Below the pieces are notes generated by a model. That model was not told the DNA's origin. It searched no databases and saw nothing but the letters and a program-made list of their open reading frames with translations. Shown piece by piece: positions 1 to 5,083 of a stretch of DNA of 5,083 nt (position 1 is the first letter of the stretch; every line of letters starts with the position of its first letter). The stretch spans positions 1-5,083 of the forward strand of contig JBEVMS010000119.1 in NCBI GenBank assembly GCA_040508515.1, written 5' to 3'. Position numbers and translations under genes: made by a program. The DNA comes from JBEVMS01 sp040508515. Its GTDB lineage: Bacteria > Pseudomonadota > Gammaproteobacteria > Xanthomonadales > Rhodanobacteraceae.

Positions 1-572
1 ACCTTTTCGGTCTCGGCGGCGGCGGCCTGGGCGGCATCGGCGGCCTCTTCCAGATCGGCGAAGCCAGCCAGGATCTCGCTGAGGCGGCGCTTGCCGTCCA
101 GGTGCTGGTCATACTCTTCCAGCAGCAACTGGATGGTCAGCGGGAAGCTGGCCAACGAGGTCTGTACCTGGCCCAGGCCTTCTTCGATGCGCTTGGCGAT
201 GGCGATTTCGCCTTCGCGCGTCAGCAGCTCGACCGTGCCCATTTCGCGCATGTACATGCGCACCGGGTCGGTGGTGCGGCCCACTTCGGCGTCGACCGCC
301 GAGAGCAGCGCCACGGCTTCTTCGGCGGCGGCTTCATCGTCGGCGCGACCACCGGTGCCGGTGTCGGCCAGCGGGTCGGCGTCCGGGGCGGCATCGTGTA
401 CTTCGATGCCCACGCCCTTGAGCACGGCCATGATGTCTTCAATCTGCTCCGGGTCGACGATGTCGTCGGGCAGGTGGTCGTTGATTTCGGCGTAGGTCAG
501 ATAGCCCTGCTCCAGACCCTTGGAGATGAGCTGTTTGATTTCAGACTGTTGCTCGTGGGCTTTGCTGTTCAT
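1..572 (-). CDS. rpoD: RNA polymerase primary sigma factor RpoD (sigma-70), N-terminal part, cut by window edge
   Basis: The primary sigma factor directs RNA polymerase core to housekeeping promoters. Only the first 190 residues are present; the rest lies beyond base 1. Residues about 1-60 resemble sigma region 1.1, including the near-invariant stretch GYLTYAEINDHLP at about 23-35 and DIVDPEQIEDIM at 37-48. Region 1.2 follows at about 98-133 with GRTTDPVRMYMREMGTVELL, then LTREGEIAIAKRIEEG, all diagnostic of group 1 sigma factors. From about residue 174 it enters an Ala/Glu-rich stretch where the variable non-conserved region usually begins. ATG at 572 is chosen because family similarity starts just after it; the upstream GGCGG is only a weak Shine-Dalgarno. 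It has its own promoter in the 159-base gap behind dtd. Regions 2-4 cannot be inspected here. Identification is secure. Confidence 0.96.
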   Translation of the reverse strand, partial: MNSKAHEQQSEIKQLISKGLEQGYLTYAEINDHLPDDIVDPEQIEDIMAVLKGVGIEVHDAAPDADPLADTGTGGRADDEAAAEEAVALLSAVDAEVGRTTDPVRMYMREMGTVELLTREGEIAIAKRIEEGLGQVQTSLASFPLTIQLLLEEYDQHLDGKRRLSEILAGFADLEEAADAAQAAAAETEK

Positions 573-602
573 ACCAACCGCCGCGGGATACAGGAACCGA
601 TC

Positions 603-631
603 AGTATAGCCATGTGATGATTTTTTGACCA
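603..631 (-). promoter_or_regulatory. Probable sigma-70 promoter of rpoD
   Basis: On the minus strand a TATACT -10 box (608 to 603, five of six consensus bases, inside GCTATACT) lies 17 bases downstream of TGGTCA (631 to 626, four of six consensus bases). The spacer is A/T-rich against a GC-rich background. The predicted transcription start is near 596, giving a leader of about 24 bases before the rpoD ATG. This is inferred from motif and spacing only. It would let rpoD be transcribed independently of dtd. Confidence 0.6.
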
Positions 632-666
632 GTTTTCAAGTGGGAAAGGGCACACGGGCGATACGC

Positions 667-695
667 AAAAATCAGGCCAGGACAGCCTTGCGGCT
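667..695 (-). terminator. Weak candidate terminator downstream of dtd
   Basis: On the minus strand, AGGC (688-685) and GCCT (677-674) can form a four-base-pair stem with a seven-base loop, followed closely by a run of five T (671-667). An overlapping alternative hairpin AGCC-GCAA-GGCT lies at 695-684. The T-run supports intrinsic termination, but both stems are short, so read-through from dtd into rpoD remains likely. Confidence 0.25.
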
Positions 696-731
696 TCAGG
701 GGTGGCTTTTGCGCGCGCCGTATCAAGGCCG

Positions 732-1169
732 TCATGTCTGAAGCCAGAAGGTAACTGGCCCGTCATTCAGCAGATGCAATTGCATATGGGCGCCAAACTG
801 GCCGGTTTCCACCCCTGGGTGCGCCGCGCGCGCCAATTCGACTAAACGTTCGAACCAGCGCTGGCCCTGTTCGGGCGTGGCCGCCGAACTGAAACTGGGG
901 CGCATGCCCGACGCGGTGTCGGCGGCCAGGGTGAACTGGCTGACCAGCAGCAGGCCGCCGCCGGTATCGCGCAGCGAGCGGTTCATGCGCCCGGCCGCGT
1001 CGGCGAACACGCGGTAGCCGAGCAGGCGTTCCAGCATGCGCTGGGTCTGCGCCTCGCCATCGTGCGGTTGCACCGCCACCAACGCCAGCAGGCCGTCGGC
1101 GATTTCGCCCACGCAGGTTCCATCGACCTCCACGCGCGCGTGGCTGACACGCTGGATCAGGGCAATCAT
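732..1169 (-). CDS. dtd: D-aminoacyl-tRNA deacylase (Dtd)
   Basis: Dtd is a cytoplasmic proofreading enzyme that hydrolyses D-amino acids, and glycine mischarged on tRNA(Ala), from tRNA. The 145-residue product has the usual family length and aligns along its whole length with the E. coli protein as recalled. It opens with MIALIQRV, carries the SQFT active-site motif at residues 77-80 within SQFTLAADT, RPSFS at 90-94, and the Gly-cisPro motif G137-P138 in LLNDGPVTF, which gives chiral selection. ATG at 1169 is preferred: an in-frame TTG lies immediately upstream at 1172, but family proteins begin at MIALIQRV. The ribosome site is weak (GGCGGA). A poor -10-like GCTAAGCT lies at 1204-1197. It is divergent from the lpxL-type gene and upstream of rpoD on the same strand. 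No anomalies; identification is secure. Confidence 0.97.
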   Translation of the reverse strand: MIALIQRVSHARVEVDGTCVGEIADGLLALVAVQPHDGEAQTQRMLERLLGYRVFADAAGRMNRSLRDTGGGLLLVSQFTLAADTASGMRPSFSSAATPEQGQRWFERLVELARAAHPGVETGQFGAHMQLHLLNDGPVTFWLQT

Positions 1170-1201
1170 CAAGGTCCGCCGGGAGTTGTGCGGCCAAGCT
1201 T

Positions 1202-1219
1202 AGCGCCAGAACCGGCGCT
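1202..1219. repeat. Perfect inverted repeat between divergent dtd and acyltransferase genes
   Basis: AGCGCC (1202-1207) and GGCGCT (1214-1219) are exact reverse complements separated by the six bases AGAACC. The element sits between the starts of dtd and the acyltransferase gene. It overlaps the weak dtd -10-like sequence and lies upstream of the acyltransferase -10 candidate. It could be an operator or a chance GC-rich hairpin; nothing in the sequence distinguishes these. Confidence 0.4.
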
Positions 1220-1247
1220 TGGGCAGTCGTCGGCGCGCGTCGGCCGC

Positions 1248-1253
1248 TACACT
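1248..1253 (+). promoter_or_regulatory. Candidate -10 box for the acyltransferase gene; implies leaderless mRNA
   Basis: TACACT (within GCTACACT) matches four of six bases of the sigma-70 -10 consensus. It ends eight bases before the ATG at 1262, so transcription would start at or next to the start codon. No good -35 box is present at 16-18 bases upstream, and there is no Shine-Dalgarno before the ATG, which fits a leaderless message. The call rests on the -10 alone. Confidence 0.4.
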
Positions 1254-1261
1254 GGTGCGCT

Positions 1262-2158
1262 ATGCGCTTTGATATCTACCTTTTCTATCTGGGGCTGCGT
1301 CTGCTGGGCCGGTTGCCGTTGCGCGTGCTGCACGCGCTGGGTGCGGGTCTGGGCGTCCTTGCGTTCTGGCGGCGCGGACGTTCGGCGATGTTCTGCGAAG
1401 TGAATCTGGCGATCGCCCGGCCGCAGGCGTCACCCTCGGCGCTGGCGCCGTTGCTGCGCGAGGCGTTGCAGGAGAGCGGCAAGTCGGTCATCGAGATCGC
1501 CAAGATCTGGGGCGGCGGCGCCGAGCGCGCGTTGGGACTGGTGCGCGAGGTGCGCGGCGAGGCCTTGTTCGACGCGGCGCTGGCGCGCGGCAAGGGGGTG
1601 ATCATCGCCGCCCCGCATCACGGCTGCTGGGAGCTGCTCAATTACTGGTTATGCCGCAAGACGCCGATGGCGATTCTCTATCGGCCGCCACGAATCGCCG
1701 CGGTGGAGGCCTTGCTGCGCAAGGTGCGCGGCGCGCTGGCGCCCGAGCAGGTGCGCGCGGACGGCGCCGGTGTGCGCACGCTGTACAAGCGCCTGGCGGC
1801 CGGCGGCACGGTAGGCATCTTGCCCGATCAGAAGCCGCGCGAGGGCGAAGGCCAGTTCGCGCCCTTCTTCAGTCGCGAGGCATTGACCATGGTGCTATTG
1901 CCGCGCTTGGCGGCGCGTACCGGCGCCACCGTGCTTTTCAGTTTTGCCGAACGGCTGCCGCGCGGCGCGGGCTATCGCATCCATCTGCTGCCGGCGCCGG
2001 AAGGGTTGATCAGCGAGGATCTGAAAGTTGCCTGTGGCGCGCTCAATCGCGGCGTGGAGCAATGCATCGAGCTGGCTTTTGCGCAGTACCAGTGGCACTA
2101 CAAGCGCTTCAGCGTCAGTCCGATCCCCGGCGAGCCCAGCCCTTACCAGCGCCCTTAA
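1262..2158 (+). CDS. Lipid A acyltransferase, LpxL/HtrB (LPLAT) family
   Basis: Members of this family transfer a secondary acyl chain from acyl-ACP to the lipid A precursor at the cytoplasmic face of the inner membrane. The 298-residue protein has family size (about 290-320) and architecture. An N-terminal hydrophobic anchor spans about residues 5-36. The catalytic HX4E motif is H119-H-G-C-W-E124 after GKGVIIAAPH. YRPPR at 140-144 is motif II, and GILPDQKPREGEG at 185-197 is the DQ-containing motif III, followed by the FFSREA loop. The C-terminal QYQWHYKRF at 275-283 matches the usual QY-W--KR signature. ATG at 1262 is the natural start, but no Shine-Dalgarno precedes it; the -10 candidate eight bases upstream suggests a leaderless transcript. 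It converges on the TPR/glycosyltransferase operon. Family is certain; whether it is LpxL, LpxM or a specialised paralogue cannot be read from sequence alone. Confidence 0.93.
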   Translation: MRFDIYLFYLGLRLLGRLPLRVLHALGAGLGVLAFWRRGRSAMFCEVNLAIARPQASPSALAPLLREALQESGKSVIEIAKIWGGGAERALGLVREVRGEALFDAALARGKGVIIAAPHHGCWELLNYWLCRKTPMAILYRPPRIAAVEALLRKVRGALAPEQVRADGAGVRTLYKRLAAGGTVGILPDQKPREGEGQFAPFFSREALTMVLLPRLAARTGATVLFSFAERLPRGAGYRIHLLPAPEGLISEDLKVACGALNRGVEQCIELAFAQYQWHYKRFSVSPIPGEPSPYQRP

Positions 2159-2235
2159 GCGGTCTGATGGCGTCGCTATGCGCGGCGTGACGTGCTGATT
2201 TCATCGCGTCGCGCGGCGATACGGGTGTGACCTTC

Positions 2236-2271
2236 CTGAGCGTCGCGACAAACAAGAGGAGCGACCTTCAG
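2236..2271. terminator. Imperfect hairpin between convergent genes, possible bidirectional terminator
   Basis: CTGAGCGTCGC (2236-2246) can pair with GCGACCTTCAG (2261-2271). This gives ten of eleven pairs, counting one G-U and one C-C mismatch, around a 14-base loop. It lies in the 166-base gap between the convergent acyltransferase and TPR genes, where a shared terminator would be expected. Neither side has a T-run, so classic intrinsic termination is not supported. I see no gene in 2159-2324. Confidence 0.35.
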
Positions 2272-2324
2272 CCAGCACATGGGTGGCTTTGCCACGCAGT
2301 CGGCGAGGAGTTCTGTTCGTCGTT

Positions 2325-2654
2325 CTAAGACGCCGGACGTTGCAGTCGGCGCAGGAACACCTGCATTTCTTTTTCCGCCTGTTTGTCGCCACGCCGTTGC
2401 GCCGCGTCCAGGCCGTGCTGCCAGGCATCGGCCGCAGCCTCGGGCTGCTGGTCGGCCAGCAGCGCCTTGCCCAGCAGTTTCCAGGCCGCCGAGTAATCGG
2501 CATCCATGCTCACCGCACGCTGTAGATGAGTTAGCGCTTCGGCGCGTTCGTCGATGTCCAGCAGCGCCTGACCCAGCGAAAAGCGCAGCAAGGCGCCGTC
2601 GCGCGGGCCGTCCAGTTGGGTGCGCAAGTTGGCGATCAGGGCGAGCGGGTTCAT
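2325..2654 (-). CDS. Small tetratricopeptide-repeat (TPR) protein
   Basis: The 109-residue protein consists almost entirely of helical repeats. A first TPR covers about residues 20-53, with pattern residues in FSLGQALLDIDERAEALTHL and A47 V48. A second spans about 54-87, seen in AWKLLGKALL and AAADAWQHGL. A charged helix follows, with EKEMQVFLRRLQR at 94-106. There is no signal peptide or membrane segment, so it is probably cytoplasmic, acting as a protein-protein adaptor; its partner is unknown. ATG at 2654 is preferred over an alternative start eight codons upstream. It overlaps the TGA of the glycosyltransferase gene as ATGA, a classic translational-coupling arrangement, and it has no Shine-Dalgarno of its own. 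The coupling suggests joint function with the glycosyltransferase. TPR assignment is firm; molecular function is not known. Confidence 0.88.
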   Translation of the reverse strand: MNPLALIANLRTQLDGPRDGALLRFSLGQALLDIDERAEALTHLQRAVSMDADYSAAWKLLGKALLADQQPEAAADAWQHGLDAAQRRGDKQAEKEMQVFLRRLQRPAS

Positions 2655-4555
2655 GGCTGCGTCGACAGCGAGCGCCAAGCATCCGCCGGATAGACCTGGG
2701 TCGGCCGCAGCGGATCGGGCGGCGGATGGCCGTGTTGCAGCGCCATCAGCGAGGCGACCGGCCAGATCGCCATCCAGTCGCCGCGAAACGGCTGCACCAG
2801 CAGCGCATAACGCAGATCGTCGCGGCTGGGCAGGCGCGGATAGGTCACTACCACGCCGTCCGGATGCGCCTGGCCGAAGGCTTCCAGCGAAGGCCCGCGC
2901 GATAGCGTTTCGATCGGTCGGGTCAGTCGTCCAGCGAAGTGGTACTGGCCTTCGTAGCCGCCCAGGTTGCCGATCGCCCGGCCGGCCGCGTCGAGCTGGC
3001 CGAGCAGGCGCGAGGCCGGCTGCAGGTCATAGCGATACCACAGGCCCAGGGTGAACAGGCTGTTGATCGCCAAGGTGCCGATCAGTCCGGCGACCGCCAG
3101 CCGACGCAGCTCGCCGCGTCCACGCATGAACAGCAATCCGCCCAGCAACAGGAAGACCACCGCGAAATAGCGGCTGTAGCGCGCCGCGTTGCCGTACCAG
3201 TCACCGTGCAAGTGTCCGCTGGCGACCAGGCTGGGCATCGCGAATAGCAACACGGCGAACAACACGCTGCCCAGTCCCAGCGGCCAGGTGCCCAGCCAGC
3301 CGCTGGAGGCCAGGCGCGGATGGTGCGAGCGCAAGCCGGCGACCGCGGCGGCGATCAGCATCACCGCGCCGCCAAATTCCGGCAGCAAGTAATAAAGCTG
3401 CTTGCCGCTGACCAGCGAAAAGGCGATCAAGGCGGCCACCGGCCAACACAGCAGGAAGCGGATGCCCGGTTCGAGCGGCTGGCGCAGCAGAGCAATCCAG
3501 CTCGGCACCAGTAGCAGGCACAGCCACAGGTGATTGAGCAGCGGCAGCGACTGGCCCAGCCATCCGGTGATCAGCAAGCCCAGTGCGCCCAGCACGCTCA
3601 AGGCCAGGGCGGTACGCATGCCGGCGCGCCAGGGGCGCGCCCACAGCGTACTCACCACCGCCACGCTAGCCCGCGGCCAGAGGCTGACCGGAAACAGCAG
3701 CAGCGGCAGCCAGAGCACATACCACCACACCGGCTGGGCGTGACTCTGCAGCGGTTGGGCGGTCTGCACGCCCTTGATCACGCGTCCGGCAGTTTGGGTG
3801 AAGAACAGCCGCTGGCGGTAAGCGTCACCGCCGCTGAATCCGGCCGGCAGCGCCCAGGCCAGTAAGATCGCCAGTCCCAGCAGCAGCGCCAACGCACCAC
3901 GGCCGTACCAGCGCGCACGATGCTGGTTGGCCCACTCGCTCCACAGCGGTCCGAGCAGCCACGGCAGCGCGACGTGCAGCAGCATCACCGGGCCCTTGGT
4001 CAGCAGACCGGCGCCCAGCCACAGCGCGAACCAGAGCCAACGCGGCTCGCTGCGCCGGGCATGAGGCACCAGACAGTTGAGTGCGGCCAGCACGCAAACC
4101 GCCAGCAGCACCTCGTACATGATCTGCTGACCGAACAAGAACGCGTAACTCAAGCACAGCAGCAGCCACGGCGCCGCCGTGGCCACCCACGGGCGCTCGG
4201 GAAACAGCCGTTGCGCCAGGCGCGAGAGCAAGATCAACTGCGCGCCGCCGAAGATCACCTCCAGCACCCGCGGCCAGCCATCGCCGACGCCGAACACCGC
4301 CCAGCCCAGATGGATCAGCCAGAACAGCAGCGGCACTTTTTCGCTGTAGGGTTCGCCATTGATGTGCGGTACCAGCCAGTGATGCTGGCTCCACATTTCC
4401 CACGCCACCGCCAAGGTGCGGGTGGAATACAGCGGCATCGGTCCGTGCGAGAAAATCGCCAGCAAGGCCACCGCCAGCCACAACGGCAGCCATGGCCACA
4501 AGGCGCGCAGATGTTCATGTCGGGAGTAGGCGCTGGCGGGCACGGGCGATCTCAC
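2651..4555 (-). CDS. ArnT/PMT-type (GT-C fold) membrane glycosyltransferase
   Basis: The 634-residue protein looks like the ArnT/PMT_2 superfamily, which moves a sugar from a polyprenyl-phosphate carrier to an acceptor (often lipid A) on the periplasmic side. It has a dozen or more hydrophobic segments: near 19-37, 74-90, 98-114, 125-163, 172-200, 220-239, 275-295, 313-356, 366-406, 418-440, 462-477 and 484-505. A soluble C-terminal part covers about 506-634. Family landmarks are the first periplasmic loop with RTLAVAWEMW (46-55), HWLVPHINGEPYSEKVPLL (59-77), LLTKGPV (184-190) and GKQLYYLLPEF (384-394). Unusually, the acidic DE normally found at the start of the first loop is replaced by Tyr-Ser (residues 43-44), and KPP is KVP (73-75). 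The start is GTG at 4555: an in-frame TAG lies four codons upstream and no ATG occurs before residue 40; GTG at 4543 is an alternative. No clear Shine-Dalgarno. Superfamily assignment is strong; donor and acceptor are unknown, so no symbol is given. Confidence 0.87.
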   Translation of the reverse strand: MRSPVPASAYSRHEHLRALWPWLPLWLAVALLAIFSHGPMPLYSTRTLAVAWEMWSQHHWLVPHINGEPYSEKVPLLFWLIHLGWAVFGVGDGWPRVLEVIFGGAQLILLSRLAQRLFPERPWVATAAPWLLLCLSYAFLFGQQIMYEVLLAVCVLAALNCLVPHARRSEPRWLWFALWLGAGLLTKGPVMLLHVALPWLLGPLWSEWANQHRARWYGRGALALLLGLAILLAWALPAGFSGGDAYRQRLFFTQTAGRVIKGVQTAQPLQSHAQPVWWYVLWLPLLLFPVSLWPRASVAVVSTLWARPWRAGMRTALALSVLGALGLLITGWLGQSLPLLNHLWLCLLLVPSWIALLRQPLEPGIRFLLCWPVAALIAFSLVSGKQLYYLLPEFGGAVMLIAAAVAGLRSHHPRLASSGWLGTWPLGLGSVLFAVLLFAMPSLVASGHLHGDWYGNAARYSRYFAVVFLLLGGLLFMRGRGELRRLAVAGLIGTLAINSLFTLGLWYRYDLQPASRLLGQLDAAGRAIGNLGGYEGQYHFAGRLTRPIETLSRGPSLEAFGQAHPDGVVVTYPRLPSRDDLRYALLVQPFRGDWMAIWPVASLMALQHGHPPPDPLRPTQVYPADAWRSLSTQP

Positions 4556-4569
4556 GGCAAAGGGCAGCT

Positions 4570-4575
4570 AGTTTA
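4570..4575 (-). promoter_or_regulatory. Candidate -10 box for the glycosyltransferase-TPR operon
   Basis: On the minus strand TAAACT (within GCTAAACT) matches four of six -10 consensus bases and ends 14 bases before the GTG start at 4555. This predicts a leader of roughly eight bases with no Shine-Dalgarno. No recognisable -35 box is found at the right distance, so the call is weak on its own. It is helped by its likeness to GCTATACT before rpoD and GCTACACT before the acyltransferase gene. Confidence 0.3.
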
Positions 4576-4635
4576 GCCGCAGATAGCATGGCGATCGTGG
4601 ACGCCGGCAGCCCAGTGTCGATGACGGGTCAAGCC

Positions 4636-4665
4636 AAGACATGTTCAGCGGCATGCCGCTATGCT
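4636..4665 (+). promoter_or_regulatory. Candidate sigma-70 promoter for the last plus-strand gene
   Basis: AAGACA (4636-4641, four of six consensus) and TATGCT (4660-4665, four of six, within GCTATGCT) are separated by 18 bases. The predicted start is near 4672, giving a leader of about 108 bases before the ATG at 4780. The spacer is filled by a perfect palindrome. This is motif-based inference only. Confidence 0.33.
4647..4660. repeat. Perfect 14-base palindrome, operator-like
   Basis: AGCGGCATGCCGCT is identical to its own reverse complement. It occupies most of the spacer of the candidate promoter for the following plus-strand gene and touches its -10 box, a position where a bound repressor would block polymerase. 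It lies in the 224-base divergent gap (4556-4779) between the glycosyltransferase operon and the O-antigen ligase-like gene. Confidence 0.45.
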
Positions 4666-4700
4666 GCGTCGCCTTGATCGCCGCTGACTTGAGCTCATGA

Positions 4701-4716
4701 CGGCACCCCTGTGCCG
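4701..4716 (+). other. GC-rich hairpin in the leader of the last gene
   Basis: CGGCAC (4701-4706) and GTGCCG (4711-4716) are exact reverse complements with a four-base CCCT loop, giving a stable six-base-pair stem. No T-run follows, so it is not a standard terminator. If transcription starts near 4672 it would sit in the 5' leader, about 63 bases before the ATG at 4780. Confidence 0.4.
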
Positions 4717-4779
4717 CAGGCTGCGCCCGGCACTGTTCTGGCGCATGAAGGCCGTGGTGAGATGCTTGGTGATAGATAC

Positions 4780-5083
4780 ATGAGTGGTGGTGGGAACGGG
4801 GCGGACGCTGCAGCCATGACGGAAGTGCTTTTTAAGTCGGACCCGATGGCCGGGCGTGCCCATGCGGTGGGTCGCTACCTAGTTGGCGTGGGTATCTTCT
4901 GGCTGATCCTGGGCATGGTGGTGATGCCTGCGAGCATCTCGTTCAATCCTGGGCGCGGCTATCAGAACAGCCTGATCGTGTTGCTGTATCTGCCGACGTT
5001 GCTGCTGCTGGGTTTGCGTCGTGGCGCACTGTGGCGCGCGTTGTGGCCATTGCCGGCGTTTCGGGTGCTGCTGGTGCTGATCG
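4780..5083 (+). CDS. Probable O-antigen ligase/polymerase (WaaL/Wzy_C type) N-terminus, cut by window edge
   Basis: Translation runs open from ATG 4780 to the window end (101 full codons). After a polar N-terminus of about 30 residues come two hydrophobic segments: about 31-50 (VGRYLVGVGIFWLILGMVVM) and about 64-80 (NSLIVLLYLPTLLLLGL). A basic turn (RRG) and the start of a third near 90-101 follow. The pattern of a short loop with GYQN, then LLYLP, an LRR turn and WPLPAFRVLLVLI resembles the N-termini of O-antigen ligase family proteins, which join O-polysaccharide to lipid A-core in the periplasm. The diagnostic Wzy_C region lies outside the window, so another multi-span membrane protein is possible. 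ATG 4780 is chosen because GGTGA lies seven bases upstream; ATG 4762, ATG 4816 and GTG 4711 are in-frame alternatives. It is divergent from the glycosyltransferase gene, whose theme it fits. Confidence 0.6.
   Translation, partial: MSGGGNGADAAAMTEVLFKSDPMAGRAHAVGRYLVGVGIFWLILGMVVMPASISFNPGRGYQNSLIVLLYLPTLLLLGLRRGALWRALWPLPAFRVLLVLI

Noticed and set aside
91..617. Plus-strand open frames opposite rpoD (up to about 170 codons)
   Set aside because: They lie antisense to the clearly conserved sigma factor, have Ser/Ala-rich or Gly/Val-rich composition typical of GC-rich shadow frames, and resemble no family.
569..766. Minus-strand 65-codon frame across the dtd-rpoD gap
   Set aside because: It overlaps the end of dtd in another frame and the rpoD promoter, and shows no recognisable motif or ribosome site.
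1170..1172. TTG at 1172 as the dtd start
   Set aside because: Family members begin MIALIQRV, which matches the ATG at 1169; the TTG would only add one residue.
2176..2682. Minus-strand 168-codon frame overlapping the TPR gene and the convergent gap
   Set aside because: Arg/Ala-rich shadow of the TPR frame; the TPR frame has clear repeats and an ATGA overlap with its neighbour, whereas this one has no family features.
3825..4499. Minus-strand 224-codon frame within the glycosyltransferase gene, and the long plus-strand frame at 3920-4576
   Set aside because: Both are shadows of the glycosyltransferase: low-complexity Gly/Ala/Arg or Gln/Arg/His composition, no conserved motifs.
4762..4764. 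ATG 4762 as start of the last gene
   Set aside because: The GGTGAG upstream is only about one base away, too close for a Shine-Dalgarno, while ATG 4780 has GGTGA at seven bases.
4645..4863. Minus-strand 72-codon frame opposite the last gene start
   Set aside because: Basic, low-information sequence overlapping the start of the better-supported membrane protein; no ribosome site or known motif.
1..5083. Mobile element, phage, CRISPR or defence island
   Set aside because: No transposase, integrase, direct-repeat arrays, tRNA-associated boundary or base-composition break is visible; all genes share similar GC-rich codon use.

Overview
The window is high-GC gammaproteobacterial chromosome. The N-terminus of the primary sigma factor (isoleucine/alanine-rich, with an Ala-rich stretch after region 1.2) and the gene set suggest the order Lysobacterales/Xanthomonadales (Xanthomonas, Rhodanobacter or Dyella relatives). 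That placement rests on recalled family similarity, not on a search.

Layout, left to right. Positions 1-572 (minus) hold the 5' part of rpoD, cut by the window edge. A 159-base gap carries a convincing sigma-70 promoter for rpoD. Positions 732-1169 (minus) are dtd, the D-aminoacyl-tRNA deacylase. A 92-base divergent gap follows, then a lipid A acyltransferase of the LpxL/HtrB family at 1262-2158 (plus). This converges on a two-gene minus-strand operon across a 166-base gap that contains an imperfect hairpin. The operon is a large multi-membrane-span ArnT-type glycosyltransferase (2651-4555), overlapped by four bases (ATGA) by a small TPR protein (2325-2654). A 224-base divergent gap holds a candidate promoter, a perfect 14-base palindrome and a GC hairpin. 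The window ends inside a membrane protein gene (4780 to the edge, plus) that looks like the start of an O-antigen ligase/polymerase of the WaaL type.

How the genes fit together: rpoD and dtd are housekeeping genes. The right-hand four genes have an envelope theme: an acyltransferase for lipid A, a GT-C glycosyltransferase of the kind that uses polyprenyl-phosphate sugars on the periplasmic face, a TPR partner, and a probable O-antigen ligase. This looks like a conserved chromosomal neighbourhood rather than a mobile island. I see no transposase, integrase, tRNA, rRNA, CRISPR array or long repeat.

The points most worth a second look are the substituted acidic loop motif in the ArnT-like protein, its coupling to a TPR protein, dtd rather than dnaG directly upstream of rpoD, a shared GCTAnACT-type -10 element with apparently leaderless or near-leaderless starts, and the palindrome at the candidate promoter of the last gene. 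I found no clear evidence of an entirely new system.
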